A DNA stretch of 64,000 nucleotides from Bacillota bacterium (GCA_023439545.1 JAEXNT010000042.1:124001-188000), one strand, 5' to 3'. Counted from the first letter of the stretch, positions 27,981-36,897 are shown. The notes: generated by a model not told the origin, from the sequence alone. Numbers and translations: made by a program.

Positions 27981-29357
27981 ATGATACTCAAAAAAATGTT
28001 AGGTGGGATGTTGGTTCTGGTAATTTTACTCTCCGGTTTTGCCGGATGCGGTTCCGGTTCCAAGGACCAGACGGAACCTACGGCAACTGCGGCACAAACC
28101 TCGACAGCAGTTGAAGCAGTAACTACCGCAAGCAGTGATAAGCCTTACGAGCTTTCTGTAGCATGGTGGGGCGGCGAAGCAAGACATGAAAAGACATTGA
28201 AAATGATCGATGCGTACAAGGCGAAATATCCTAATGTGACGATCGTCAGCCAGTATGCAGCTTTTGCTGATTACTGGACAAAGCTGGCAACACAGGCTGC
28301 AAGCTCAAACCTTCCTGATGCTTATCTCGTACAGCTTACTTATTTGGGAGAGTATGCATCGAAGGGGCTTATGAGGCCGCTTCAGGATCTGGTTGACGCA
28401 GGAAAGATCGACGTATCCAAATTTACACCCGGAGCTCTTTCAAGTTCGTCCTACAATGGCAAGCTTGTCGGTATTACCTTCGGTGACACGGGAAGCGTGA
28501 TGGCATTCAACAAGACTCTCATTGAAAGTGTCGGTTATGCCCTGCCGAAAGATCAGATGACTTATTCCGAAACCGCCGAATATCTTAAGGGGTTGGCAAA
28601 GGTACTTCCCAAGGGCACCTATGCTTCCGGATTGTCAGAACGTGCCGAATATGCAATTGAGAACTTTGCAAGGAATTATGGCATGTATGGCGTTACGTCG
28701 GAAGACGGCAAGTCTATCGGATACACAAAGGAAATATTGGCAAAATACCTGAACTACTATCTGGATCTATATAAAGCAGGAGTGAACGGTCCGATGGAAG
28801 TTATACAGGAAGACCGTACGAAGCAGTTCGCAGACTCTCTGGCCGGAAAAGGCAAAATAGCCATGTGGGGAACAAATGCAAACCAGTTGAAGATATTCCA
28901 GGCATCTGTTGAGGATGAATTGGATATGGTTCGTTTCCCAGTAGCCGACGATGCGACTAAGAAGAACGTAGAAGCGGCGGTATGTTCCACCTGGGGAATT
29001 TCCGGAACAACAAAGAAAGTTGACGAAACAGCTCAGTTCATCAATGAAATGGTTAACAACTGGGAACTCCAGGAAATCTACAACATGGATATCGGTGTTC
29101 CGGGATCCAAGGACATCCAGGAAAAACTTATCGGCAAACTTGACCTGACAAACAAAGTCGACATAGCAAAAAAGAAAGAAATCACCATGATGCAGAACAT
29201 CCTCAACACGATCGAGCCTTTCAATGGAAGACCTTCCGGTTATGGGGCTATTGTTGACGACCTGTATAAGAAAATTGATGAAGTATTGTATGGAAAAATG
29301 ACGGTTGACCAGGCTGTAGACGCTCACTTCAAGGCTGCAGAAACCCTTCTCAAATAA
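27981..29357 (+). CDS. Family-1 extracellular solute-binding lipoprotein
   Basis: 458 residues, lipobox (GFAGC, Cys23), Thr/Ala linker, then a CUT1 binding fold (LSVAWWGGEARHEKTLKMID at about residue 55). AGGAGG precedes the ATG. It is in the same transcript as the permeases at 24262 and 25210 and presumably delivers their substrate. A small CCGGC/GCCGG hairpin lies just upstream (27937-27951) and a larger one downstream (29381-29426), which may raise the amount of this message segment. Confidence 0.92.
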   Translation: MILKKMLGGMLVLVILLSGFAGCGSGSKDQTEPTATAAQTSTAVEAVTTASSDKPYELSVAWWGGEARHEKTLKMIDAYKAKYPNVTIVSQYAAFADYWTKLATQAASSNLPDAYLVQLTYLGEYASKGLMRPLQDLVDAGKIDVSKFTPGALSSSSYNGKLVGITFGDTGSVMAFNKTLIESVGYALPKDQMTYSETAEYLKGLAKVLPKGTYASGLSERAEYAIENFARNYGMYGVTSEDGKSIGYTKEILAKYLNYYLDLYKAGVNGPMEVIQEDRTKQFADSLAGKGKIAMWGTNANQLKIFQASVEDELDMVRFPVADDATKKNVEAAVCSTWGISGTTKKVDETAQFINEMVNNWELQEIYNMDIGVPGSKDIQEKLIGKLDLTNKVDIAKKKEITMMQNILNTIEPFNGRPSGYGAIVDDLYKKIDEVLYGKMTVDQAVDAHFKAAETLLK

Positions 29358-29380
29358 GGTGTATCAAAGTAGCTAGTGGG

Positions 29381-29426
29381 TTATCGGGGATCAAGTCTTT
29401 AAAAAAAGGGCTTGCTCCCCGATTAA
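29381..29426 (+). other. Intercistronic hairpin after the binding-protein gene
   Basis: The arm 29381-29395 pairs with 29411-29426 (eight continuous pairs, a mismatch, then four more) around an A-rich loop. No U-tract follows, so it is read as a partial terminator or mRNA-stabilising structure. Confidence 0.55.
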
Positions 29427-29518
29427 TCCGGATCAAATAAAAAGTATTAAATTAGAAATCAGTTCCTATTTAAATAAGTAGAGTAAACTGTTAAATTTTT
29501 GCTTGCCAGGAGGGCTAA

Positions 29519-29950
29519 ATGAAAAGTTTCAAATCGGGAGGACTTGGCAGAACGCTTATTATTGAACTTGAACGTGGTGACAAGATAATCGAGGGCGTTT
29601 GCGATGCGCTTGAGGCAGCCGGTATCGAGAACGCCATTGTAGGAAGTGCGGTCGGCTCCATACAGAAGCTGAATTATCACTGCCCGACAGATATGGGAGC
29701 TGCGGCGTCCGATGAATTTGTGACAGTTGAGCGTCCCATGGAGATCGGTTCCCTGATCGGATCCGTTTTTGGGGGCGCCGTCCATTTCCATATTGTTGCA
29801 TCGGACACCGAGAAGGTCTATTCGGGACATCTTGAGTATGGTAGCGAAACCATGTATCTTCTTGAAATTATTATGGTAGAAGTGAATGATTGTAATCTAG
29901 AAAGACGCTCAACGCCAGAAAATGTAAAAAAGCTGTTTGAGAAAGCATAG
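29519..29950 (+). CDS. PPC-domain (DUF296) protein
   Basis: 143 residues covering one PPC (plants and prokaryotes conserved) domain: GDKIIEGVCDALEAAGIENA near residue 20, then the signature GAVHFHIVASDTEKVYSGHL at about residues 82-101 with its paired His. Bacterial PPC proteins form trimers. Some are annotated as DNA-binding by analogy with plant AT-hook proteins, but the isolated domain has no AT-hook here and may bind a metal or small ligand. CAGGAGGG precedes the ATG. It sits between the binding protein and GH2 genes, so a metabolic or ligand-binding role in this pathway is possible. Confidence 0.85.
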   Translation: MKSFKSGGLGRTLIIELERGDKIIEGVCDALEAAGIENAIVGSAVGSIQKLNYHCPTDMGAAASDEFVTVERPMEIGSLIGSVFGGAVHFHIVASDTEKVYSGHLEYGSETMYLLEIIMVEVNDCNLERRSTPENVKKLFEKA

Positions 29951-29990
29951 ACAGGATATTCCATATCTATTACAAATCAGGAGGTAAGGC

Positions 29991-32225
29991 ATGTTTAGAA
30001 TGTTGCCGGAATTCCCCAAAGTCGATTTAAATGGTATCTGGAAATACAAAATTGATGAAAAGAATGCAGGAAAAGAGCAGGGTTACTACAAGCAGGATGT
30101 TAATTTTTCCGAGTGGAAGGATATGCTGATTCCGACGAACTGGTACCTTACCGAAGTTGGCGATTACTTTGGAGTAATTTGGTTTGAAACCTCCTTCGGT
30201 GTACCTGACGGTTACAGGGGCAAGAGATTGTTCCTGCGTTTTGCAGGCGTCGATTATTACGCGGATGTATGGCTGAACGGACAATTTCTGGGCTCTCACG
30301 AAGGAATGTTCAATCCGTTTGAATTTGATGTTACGGATATCGCGAAAACGGACTCCGAGAACAGACTGGTCGTCCGTGTCAATGCGCCCAGGGCCAATGC
30401 CGAATACAAGCTTGCAATAGATTCCGAGAACCCGCTTTCCAAGGATTATAAAAGACATCAGGCCGTGGATATCGATCTTGTGAAAGGCCATATGATCGAT
30501 GCCATGCACCGTCCGGGCGCCATGACCAAATTCCGCGGCGACGGCAATAGTGGCGGTATCTGGGATGATGTCTCCCTCATAGCCCGTGAGGATGTATTTG
30601 TTGAATACGTCAAAATATTCACCCGTGTCGTGAAGAAGAAGGACTGGGCAGGCGACGGAATGGACAAATATGACGGAACCGGCCTGGTCACAGCGGACGT
30701 CAGGATCAACAATACTACCGGGAAAGTGATCCCGACGGATATTGAAATGATGGTGAAGCCGTATAATTTTGAAGAATCCTATGAAGGCAGGCGGACCCGC
30801 AGCGTAGTACTGCAGCCTGGCATGAACACCTTCAAGCTGACTTTGACTGTCCCGGATGCAAAGCTCTGGTGGACCTGGGATCAAGGCAAGCCCAATATGT
30901 ATACGGCAACCTTCCGTGTCTGCAACGATGTGCTCCATCAGAATTTCGGCATCAAGGAAGTGGAACATGACGAGAAGACAGGCAGCTGGAAGCTCAACGG
31001 AAGGAAGATGTTCCTGCGCGGCATGAGGTATATTTCAAGCAACTGGATGTCCGAAGCAAATGAAAAAATGTGGGTGGAAGACCTCAAGAAAATGCTTGAC
31101 ATGAACATCAACTCGATCAGGATAGGAAGCCATGTCGAGAAGGACGGCTTCTACACGCTGTGCGACGAGATGGGCTATCTGGTGTGGCAGGTATTCCCTC
31201 TGCATTATTGTGTAAGCGATTCCGATGATTTCATCGATCGCGCCGGCGAAATGATCCGGGAAATGGGCGAAATGCTGTATAACCATGCTTCCCTCGGCAT
31301 GTGGTCCACGTTCAAGGAACCGGAAATCTACAACTTTACAGAAAGACCGAACAACTTTTTCCGTCTGTGTGAAGTTTTGAAAGAGACCTTGGGAACGGTT
31401 GATCCGACCCGTTGGATACACAAGGGGGATTACAGGGAAGGCGTCCAGAACTTCATGATCGGTTGCTGCCATGACGGCGACACCGACGTGAGTAAGGTGA
31501 CTTTCCAGCCCAATGTCGTTGAATTCGGAGCACAGTCGATTCCCTGCATGGAGACCCTCAAAACGTTTATTCCGGAAGACAAGATGTGGCCCCCGCACTG
31601 GGATACATGGGAATACTGGGGACTTTTCTATGACCTGACATTTAAATTTGCCAAGGTTGAAATGGGAAATTCCGTGGAAGAATTTATAAACAATACGCAG
31701 GAGTACGAGGCAAAGGTAGTCAAGGAACAAATCGAAGCCTGCCGCCAGAGAAAGTATGCTCCCGTGGGCTCCATGTACCTCTATTACTGGTCGGACGCCT
31801 GTGCGATGATCGGTTCCGGACTGCTTGACTACTACCGCAGGCCATATAAGGTGTACGATTCGATGAAGGCAGTCTATACTCCTGTCCTGATCAGTCTTGA
31901 GTGGAACGCAGATCCATATATCATTGGCAGGGACAAGATTTATCAACCTTCCACCACTTTTACGGGCAAGGTCTGGGTCACCAATGATTTGGGAGCGTTG
32001 AATGACTGCAAGGTAGAATGGCAGATTGTCAATAAGGCGACCGGGGATGCAGCGTGTAAAAATTCGTTTGTGTCCAATCTCGAGCCTGATTCGGCATATG
32101 TCATCGACCACATTGTATGGAATATTCCAAAGGATGCATTCGGTGAGTATGTTGTAAAAATGAAAGTAATTGATAATACCGGCGCTGTGCTTTCGGACAA
32201 TTATACGGATATTATTGTCAGATAG
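29991..32225 (+). CDS. GH2-family glycoside hydrolase with altered acid/base motif
   Basis: 744 residues without a signal peptide. An N-terminal sugar-binding jelly roll (about 10-200), an immunoglobulin-like domain (about 200-320) and a TIM barrel are followed by an extra beta domain. The nucleophile motif VVEFGAQS is intact (Glu511). At the acid/base position the usual N-E is replaced: NHASLGMWSTFKEPE gives Lys442-Glu443, so the Glu is kept but the preceding Asn is Lys. Family substrates include beta-galactosides, beta-mannosides and beta-glucuronides; none can be assigned. CAGGAGG precedes the ATG. Confidence 0.85.
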   Translation: MFRMLPEFPKVDLNGIWKYKIDEKNAGKEQGYYKQDVNFSEWKDMLIPTNWYLTEVGDYFGVIWFETSFGVPDGYRGKRLFLRFAGVDYYADVWLNGQFLGSHEGMFNPFEFDVTDIAKTDSENRLVVRVNAPRANAEYKLAIDSENPLSKDYKRHQAVDIDLVKGHMIDAMHRPGAMTKFRGDGNSGGIWDDVSLIAREDVFVEYVKIFTRVVKKKDWAGDGMDKYDGTGLVTADVRINNTTGKVIPTDIEMMVKPYNFEESYEGRRTRSVVLQPGMNTFKLTLTVPDAKLWWTWDQGKPNMYTATFRVCNDVLHQNFGIKEVEHDEKTGSWKLNGRKMFLRGMRYISSNWMSEANEKMWVEDLKKMLDMNINSIRIGSHVEKDGFYTLCDEMGYLVWQVFPLHYCVSDSDDFIDRAGEMIREMGEMLYNHASLGMWSTFKEPEIYNFTERPNNFFRLCEVLKETLGTVDPTRWIHKGDYREGVQNFMIGCCHDGDTDVSKVTFQPNVVEFGAQSIPCMETLKTFIPEDKMWPPHWDTWEYWGLFYDLTFKFAKVEMGNSVEEFINNTQEYEAKVVKEQIEACRQRKYAPVGSMYLYYWSDACAMIGSGLLDYYRRPYKVYDSMKAVYTPVLISLEWNADPYIIGRDKIYQPSTTFTGKVWVTNDLGALNDCKVEWQIVNKATGDAACKNSFVSNLEPDSAYVIDHIVWNIPKDAFGEYVVKMKVIDNTGAVLSDNYTDIIVR

Positions 32226-32303
32226 TGCCGGGAAGAGAATTTGTGTACGGATAATTTAAGCTCGGTTCCGGAGAGTAAATCCGGAAAGAAAGCGAGGTAT
32301 GGA

Positions 32304-33338
32304 ATGAGAGCATTAAGGAAGATAAAACCCGGGGCCGGGGCTGATTTTGTTGATATCCCCGTGCCCGAGATAGGCGAACACGATCTTTTGGTAAGGGTAA
32401 AAGCCGCTGCGATGTGCAAGTCTGATGTTGAAGTTTTTGAATGGACTCCGCTGGTGGCTTCAGCCAATTACGACCTTCCGTTCACGCTGGGCCATGAATT
32501 TTCAGGCGAGGTGGCAGCGGTAGGCAGACTGGTAAAAAACTTTAAACCCGGAGATCGCGTAGCAGGCGAAACACATATCCCATGCGGTTACTGCCACGAA
32601 TGCAGGACGGACAACCAGCACATCTGCACGAATCATATGGGCGTGCTAGGAAGAAATGTCGACGGATGCTTTGCGGAATATATCAGGCTGCCTGAGATAT
32701 CGGCCATAAAGCTGGCAGATGATGCCGACTTTGTACAGATGTCGTTGCTGGAACCGCTGGGTACTGCTCTGCACGCTTTGCAGAAGGCCGAGCCGAGCGG
32801 CAGGAACATTGCAATACTGGGTGTCGGCACAATCGGGCTGATGGCCTGCGAGTTGGCAAAAATACTGGGAGCAACCAGGGTAATCGCATTGGATGTGAAC
32901 GAAAGCAGACTGGCATACAGCTTGAAGGTCGGTGCGGATATTGCAGTAAACGGTATGAAGGAAGATTTTGTAAAAATAGCCAAAGAACAGACCGACGGAC
33001 AGGGTTTGGACTGCATAGTGGATTTCACAGGAAACAGGAAGGTCATCAACCAGGCTATCGATGCATTGGCTACAGCCGGTACGCTGGTACATGTTGGTAT
33101 GGTGGAAGGAGAGCTTGTCATACCGAACTTTATGTACCGCGTAGTGTACCGTGAGCTTAAGATCAAGGGCCTGTTCGGCAGGCACATGTTCAAGACATGG
33201 GAACTGTTGATGCGTCTTGTGAATAGTGGAAAAATCAACCTTGCCGCTTATGTCGGAGAGGTCATGCCTATTACTGAGTACGAGAAGGCGCTGGATCATT
33301 TCAATGATCTGAACGGACGTGCCGTAATGATACCGTAA
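32304..33338 (+). CDS. Zinc-dependent medium-chain alcohol/polyol dehydrogenase
   Basis: 344 residues from ATG 32304 (GCGAGG upstream); a TTG at 32241 would add 21 residues unlike the family. Catalytic-zinc ligands Cys38, His64 and Glu65 (GHEFSGEVAAVG) and the structural-zinc set Cys94, Cys97, Cys100, Cys108 are present, with the NAD-binding stretch AILGVGTIGLMACELAKILG. It resembles threonine/sorbitol dehydrogenases. The expected reaction is oxidation of a secondary alcohol on a polyol or sugar-derived intermediate. It is in line with the HMG-CoA-lyase-like gene 30 bp downstream. Confidence 0.9.
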   Translation: MRALRKIKPGAGADFVDIPVPEIGEHDLLVRVKAAAMCKSDVEVFEWTPLVASANYDLPFTLGHEFSGEVAAVGRLVKNFKPGDRVAGETHIPCGYCHECRTDNQHICTNHMGVLGRNVDGCFAEYIRLPEISAIKLADDADFVQMSLLEPLGTALHALQKAEPSGRNIAILGVGTIGLMACELAKILGATRVIALDVNESRLAYSLKVGADIAVNGMKEDFVKIAKEQTDGQGLDCIVDFTGNRKVINQAIDALATAGTLVHVGMVEGELVIPNFMYRVVYRELKIKGLFGRHMFKTWELLMRLVNSGKINLAAYVGEVMPITEYEKALDHFNDLNGRAVMIP

Positions 33339-33368
33339 AGGCATTGACAAATAGCAAAAGGAGGGTGA

Positions 33369-34262
33369 ATGAATATGAACAAGGCAGTATTTCCAAAGAG
33401 GGTATCCATTTTTGAAGTGGGACCGAGGGATGGGCTTCAGCCCGAGCCGGAATTCATTCCGACTGAGAAGAAGATCGAATTGGTAAACCGGCTGACGGAT
33501 GCCGGATGCCAGAGAATAGAGGTAACATCGTTTGTGCATCCGAAGTGGGTGCCGCAGATGGCCGATGCAAAAGCTGTTGTTGCAGCCATCAGACGGAAAG
33601 AGGGCGTTACGTACAACGCACTGATCCCGAACCTGAGAGGCCTTGAACTGGCAATGGAATGCGGACTGAAAGAAGTGGTCACCATTATGAGCACCAGTGA
33701 AAGCCACAACAAGAAAAACCTTAACATGAGCAGGGCGGAATCCTTGAAAGAAATCGAACGGATCAACAAGGTGGCAAAGGAAAACGGGGTCAAGGTCCGC
33801 TCCTACATTGCCACGGTATTCGGCTGTCCGATAGAGGGGGATATGGCTCCGGAGCTCGCGCTGGAAACGGCGCTTGCGTTGGAAAGCTTCGGTTCGTATG
33901 AAATATCACTGGGTGACACAACTGGAATGGCGAATCCCATCTCCGCATACGAAATCCCCAAAATGATCAAGGAAAAGCTGACAAGTGCGAGCCTCGCGGT
34001 GCACTATCACAAATTCAACGGGTTGGAATTTGCGAACAATCTCGCTTCTCTGCAGGCCGGAATCACCATATTCGACGGTGCGGCAGGAGGCCTCGGCGGA
34101 TGTCCGTATGCACCGGGAGCAAAGGGTAACTGCCAGACGGAAGTCTTGGTTGAAATGTTCCACAGAATGGGCATTGAAACGGGTATCGACCTGCCAAAAA
34201 TAATTGAAGCCGGCCAATATGCACAGACGCTTAGTACACTGCTTCATCAAAAATGCTGTTAA
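33369..34262 (+). CDS. mvaB: HMG-CoA lyase family (DRE-TIM metallolyase) protein
   Basis: 297 residues. The N-terminal VGPRDGLQ (Arg20, Asp21), metal-binding VHYH (His212, His214) and the signature GGLGGCPYAPGAKGN with Cys245 match HMG-CoA lyase, which splits HMG-CoA into acetyl-CoA and acetoacetate. The segment after the His pair is KFNG where family members usually have D-T-x-G, so substrate or metal geometry may be altered. AAAGGAGGG overlaps two possible ATGs (33369 and 33375). The next gene, 13 bp away, is an HMG-CoA reductase homologue: the same pair forms the P. mevalonii mvaAB mevalonate-catabolic operon. Symbol by resemblance. Confidence 0.85.
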   Translation: MNMNKAVFPKRVSIFEVGPRDGLQPEPEFIPTEKKIELVNRLTDAGCQRIEVTSFVHPKWVPQMADAKAVVAAIRRKEGVTYNALIPNLRGLELAMECGLKEVVTIMSTSESHNKKNLNMSRAESLKEIERINKVAKENGVKVRSYIATVFGCPIEGDMAPELALETALALESFGSYEISLGDTTGMANPISAYEIPKMIKEKLTSASLAVHYHKFNGLEFANNLASLQAGITIFDGAAGGLGGCPYAPGAKGNCQTEVLVEMFHRMGIETGIDLPKIIEAGQYAQTLSTLLHQKCC

Positions 34263-34275
34263 GGAGTCGATAGAG

Positions 34276-35589
34276 ATGAATGATAAATTAAAAGAAATCA
34301 AATTGAAATATGCTTCGGGCGAAATAAAAAGCCAGAACCTTGAGACCGTTATATTCACGGATATATACGGCTCTGACGCTACAATGGTCAAGGAAGCTTG
34401 CAACGACGCCGCGATAATACGTTGTGAGGCTACAGAGGAAGCGACCGGCATCTCACTGAAGCAGATCAAAAATACCAGAATCGACAATTGCTCGCTGGTC
34501 GGAGGAGAGAGAATCCTTTCCGGTATAGAGGGAAAGATCGGCGCTGCGGTAATACCCTTCGGCATTGCGGGTCCCGTTCAGATCAACGGACAGTATGTAA
34601 AGGAAAAGGTATATATTCCGCTGGCCACTAACGAAGCGGCACTGGTAGCAGGAGTACAGCGCGGAATCAAGGCTATCAACATGTCAGGCGGCTTGAACAC
34701 GCTGGTACATTTTGACGGCATGACAAGAGCTCCGTTGATCGAAGCGCCTGATATCAACAAAGCGCATGAGTTCTGCATCCGTATCCAGACGGACATGGAG
34801 CTGTTCGCGCAACTGGGCAAACTATCAAAGGATCCGTTTGTAAGGCTGGAAAAAATTGATCCGTATCAGTTGGGAACAAAGGTCTTCCTGCGTATGACCT
34901 TCAAGACGGGCGACGCGATGGGAATGAACGGTGTAACGAAAGCTTCCGCAGATATCACACGCGGAATTCTGGCCATGATGCCCGATTGGAAGCTGATTAC
35001 CATCAGCAGCAATCTCTGCAGTGATAAGAAGTCGTCCCATATCAACGTATTGAACGGACGCGGAAAATCGGTAGAGACGGAAGTTTTCATCCCCGACGAA
35101 GTACTCAAAGCGGTATTCAAAAAGGGTGTAAACCCGAGAAGCGTCGAGAAAACCGTATTCCACAAATGTTACCTTGGCTCGTGCTTCAGCGGTACCATTG
35201 CAGGTTTCAATGTAAATGCCGCAAATGCGGTAGCTGCGTTTTATGCAGCCACCGGACAAGACCTGGCCCATGTCATTTCTTCGGCAAGCTGTTTTGTACA
35301 GGCAGATGCGACGGACGACGGAGTGCACTTCATGGTAAGCCTGCCATGCATGGAGCTTGCGACCATCGGAGGCGGCACCATGTTCGGAACGGCAAAAGAG
35401 GCGCTCAACCTCATCGGATGCGGTGGATTCGGCGCCAGTGTGGACGATAATACCAACGTCCTGCGCCTGGCGGAAATTGCAGCAACAGCCGTGACGGCTC
35501 TCGATCTGAATACGGCCTGCGCACAGGCGGCTGGTTACGAAATGGCCGATTCACATGTAAAACTCGCGCGCGGCGAAGAAGATAAATAG
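34276..35589 (+). CDS. mvaA: HMG-CoA reductase homologue (class I-like)
   Basis: 437 residues from ATG 34276 with AAGGAG nine bases upstream. All four catalytic positions are recognisable: Glu120 (LATNEAALV), Lys251 (SDKKSSHIN), Asp329 (GQDLAH) and His427 (ADSHVKLARG). Also visible are DAMGMNGVTKAS, NGRGKSVETE and the glycine motif TIGGGTMFG. The enzyme interconverts mevalonate plus CoA with HMG-CoA using two NAD(P)H. Bacteria without a mevalonate pathway use it catabolically. In this operon oxidation of an imported branched alcohol to its CoA thioester is the likelier direction (inference). No other mevalonate-pathway gene (kinases, decarboxylase) is in the window. Confidence 0.9.
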   Translation: MNDKLKEIKLKYASGEIKSQNLETVIFTDIYGSDATMVKEACNDAAIIRCEATEEATGISLKQIKNTRIDNCSLVGGERILSGIEGKIGAAVIPFGIAGPVQINGQYVKEKVYIPLATNEAALVAGVQRGIKAINMSGGLNTLVHFDGMTRAPLIEAPDINKAHEFCIRIQTDMELFAQLGKLSKDPFVRLEKIDPYQLGTKVFLRMTFKTGDAMGMNGVTKASADITRGILAMMPDWKLITISSNLCSDKKSSHINVLNGRGKSVETEVFIPDEVLKAVFKKGVNPRSVEKTVFHKCYLGSCFSGTIAGFNVNAANAVAAFYAATGQDLAHVISSASCFVQADATDDGVHFMVSLPCMELATIGGGTMFGTAKEALNLIGCGGFGASVDDNTNVLRLAEIAATAVTALDLNTACAQAAGYEMADSHVKLARGEEDK

Positions 35590-35626
35590 CAAATTGCGGT
35601 AGTATAGAATCGGAAAGGTGAAACAT

Positions 35627-36586
35627 ATGAAAATAGTGGTTTTGGACGGGTTCACACTTAACCCGGGAGACCTCAGCTGGAAAGGCCTCGAAGCACTTGG
35701 GGAACTAACGGTGTATGAACGTACGGCCGCCGATAAAATATCGGAGAGAATAGGCGATGCGCAAATCGTTTTCACAAATAAGACTCCGCTTACCAGGGAG
35801 ACGTTCGTCAAGCATCCGAATATCAAATATGTAGGAGTCCTTGCAACCGGATACAATGTCGTAGATACGCAAGCTGCCAAGGAATCCGGGATAATTGTGA
35901 CGAACATACCCACATACGGAACGACGGCCGTAGCACAGTTTACCTTTGCGCTTCTGCTTGAAATCTGTCATCATGTATGGGAACATTCTGAAGCAGTTAA
36001 AAAGGGTGACTGGACCAAGTGCCCGGATTTCTGCTTCTGGAATTATCCACTCATGGAGCTTGCCGGAAAGACCATGGGCATCATCGGATTTGGAAGGATA
36101 GGCCGTTCAGTGGCTGCGGTTGCCCAGGCTTTGGGGATGAAAGTGCTTGCCTTTGACAGTTACAAGGATGCCTCCGCGGAGAATGAATATATCCGATATG
36201 CGGAACTTGACGAACTGCTAGCAAAGTCCGACATCATCAGCCTGCACTGTCCGCTGTTCGATAGTACGAAAGGGATCATCAACAAGAGCAACATAGAGAG
36301 AATGAAGGATGGCGTCATCATCATCAATACCTCCAGGGGTCCGCTGATCGTCGAGGAGGACCTGGCATCGGCGCTGAACATCGGCAAGGTGGCTGCTGCG
36401 GCTGTGGATGTTGTTTCTACCGAGCCCATCAGGATGGATAATCCATTGCTGAATGCGAAGAATTGTATCATTACCCCCCATATTGCATGGGCTCCCAAAG
36501 AATCAAGGGAAAGATTAATGAACATAGCCGTTGACAATCTTGACGCATTTATAAACGGTAAGCCCGTTAATGTAGTGAACCTATAA
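35627..36586 (+). CDS. D-2-hydroxyacid dehydrogenase (glycerate/hydroxypyruvate reductase-like)
   Basis: 319 residues from ATG 35627 (AAAGGTG upstream). The Rossmann motif GIIGFGRIGRSVAAVAQALG sits at about residue 145. The catalytic set is visible as INTSRGPLI (Arg), STEP (Glu) and ITPHIAWAP (His). It resembles glycerate dehydrogenase more than formate or phosphoglycerate enzymes. It would interconvert a 2-oxoacid and a D-2-hydroxyacid with NAD(P). It is the last gene before a strong hairpin and so probably the end of the 24262-36586 operon. Confidence 0.9.
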   Translation: MKIVVLDGFTLNPGDLSWKGLEALGELTVYERTAADKISERIGDAQIVFTNKTPLTRETFVKHPNIKYVGVLATGYNVVDTQAAKESGIIVTNIPTYGTTAVAQFTFALLLEICHHVWEHSEAVKKGDWTKCPDFCFWNYPLMELAGKTMGIIGFGRIGRSVAAVAQALGMKVLAFDSYKDASAENEYIRYAELDELLAKSDIISLHCPLFDSTKGIINKSNIERMKDGVIIINTSRGPLIVEEDLASALNIGKVAAAAVDVVSTEPIRMDNPLLNAKNCIITPHIAWAPKESRERLMNIAVDNLDAFINGKPVNVVNL

Positions 36587-36608
36587 AACCTTACTCCGGC
36601 AGCGGAGC

Positions 36609-36643
36609 GGCAGGAGGCCTGGATCCAGGCCTCCTGCCATTTT
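36609..36643 (+). terminator. Terminator-like perfect palindrome after the catabolic operon
   Basis: 36609-36638 is a 30-base perfect palindrome (GGCAGGAGGCCTGG... and its mirror), followed by ATTTTA. It lies 22 bp after the dehydrogenase stop. The remainder of 36587-36897 shows an AT-rich leader with a TTGACA at 36832-36837 but no convincing -10 box, and no gene. Confidence 0.7.
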
Positions 36644-36897
36644 ATATCCACTTTTAATGCGCCCTCATCGCGAAGATATATGCCACGAGCCGGTCTTTCT
36701 GCCATACGGCCAACAATAATGTCTATGGCCGCCAGAATTTATCCCGAAAAAATTCCTTACTTAGCAACTGAAAGTTTTTCTATTTTTCCTCTGGTAAATT
36801 ACATATTGAAATTATAAAATGATTAGGATAATTGACAATAATCTAAAAAAATAGTGAATCGGAATTTTGTGTGGAATAAAATGGAGATAAAAGATAT

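Noticed and set aside
30027..33707. Long open minus-strand frames opposite the GH2, dehydrogenase and HMG-CoA-lyase-like genes (for example 31035-32111, about 358 codons)
   Set aside because: They lie antisense to genes with clear motifs, lack ribosome sites and show no recognisable protein family.
34276..35589. HMG-CoA reductase as part of an isoprenoid-biosynthesis operon
   Set aside because: No mevalonate kinase, phosphomevalonate kinase or decarboxylase gene is nearby, while an HMG-CoA lyase homologue and sugar-uptake genes are.
36609..36638. 30-base perfect palindrome as an operator
   Set aside because: Its position just after an operon and the T-rich tail fit a terminator better; no promoter overlaps it.
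36640..36720. Minus-strand segment reading like a protein fragment (R-P-A-R-G-I-Y-L-R-D)
   Set aside because: Too short, enters the terminator palindrome, and no family was recognised.
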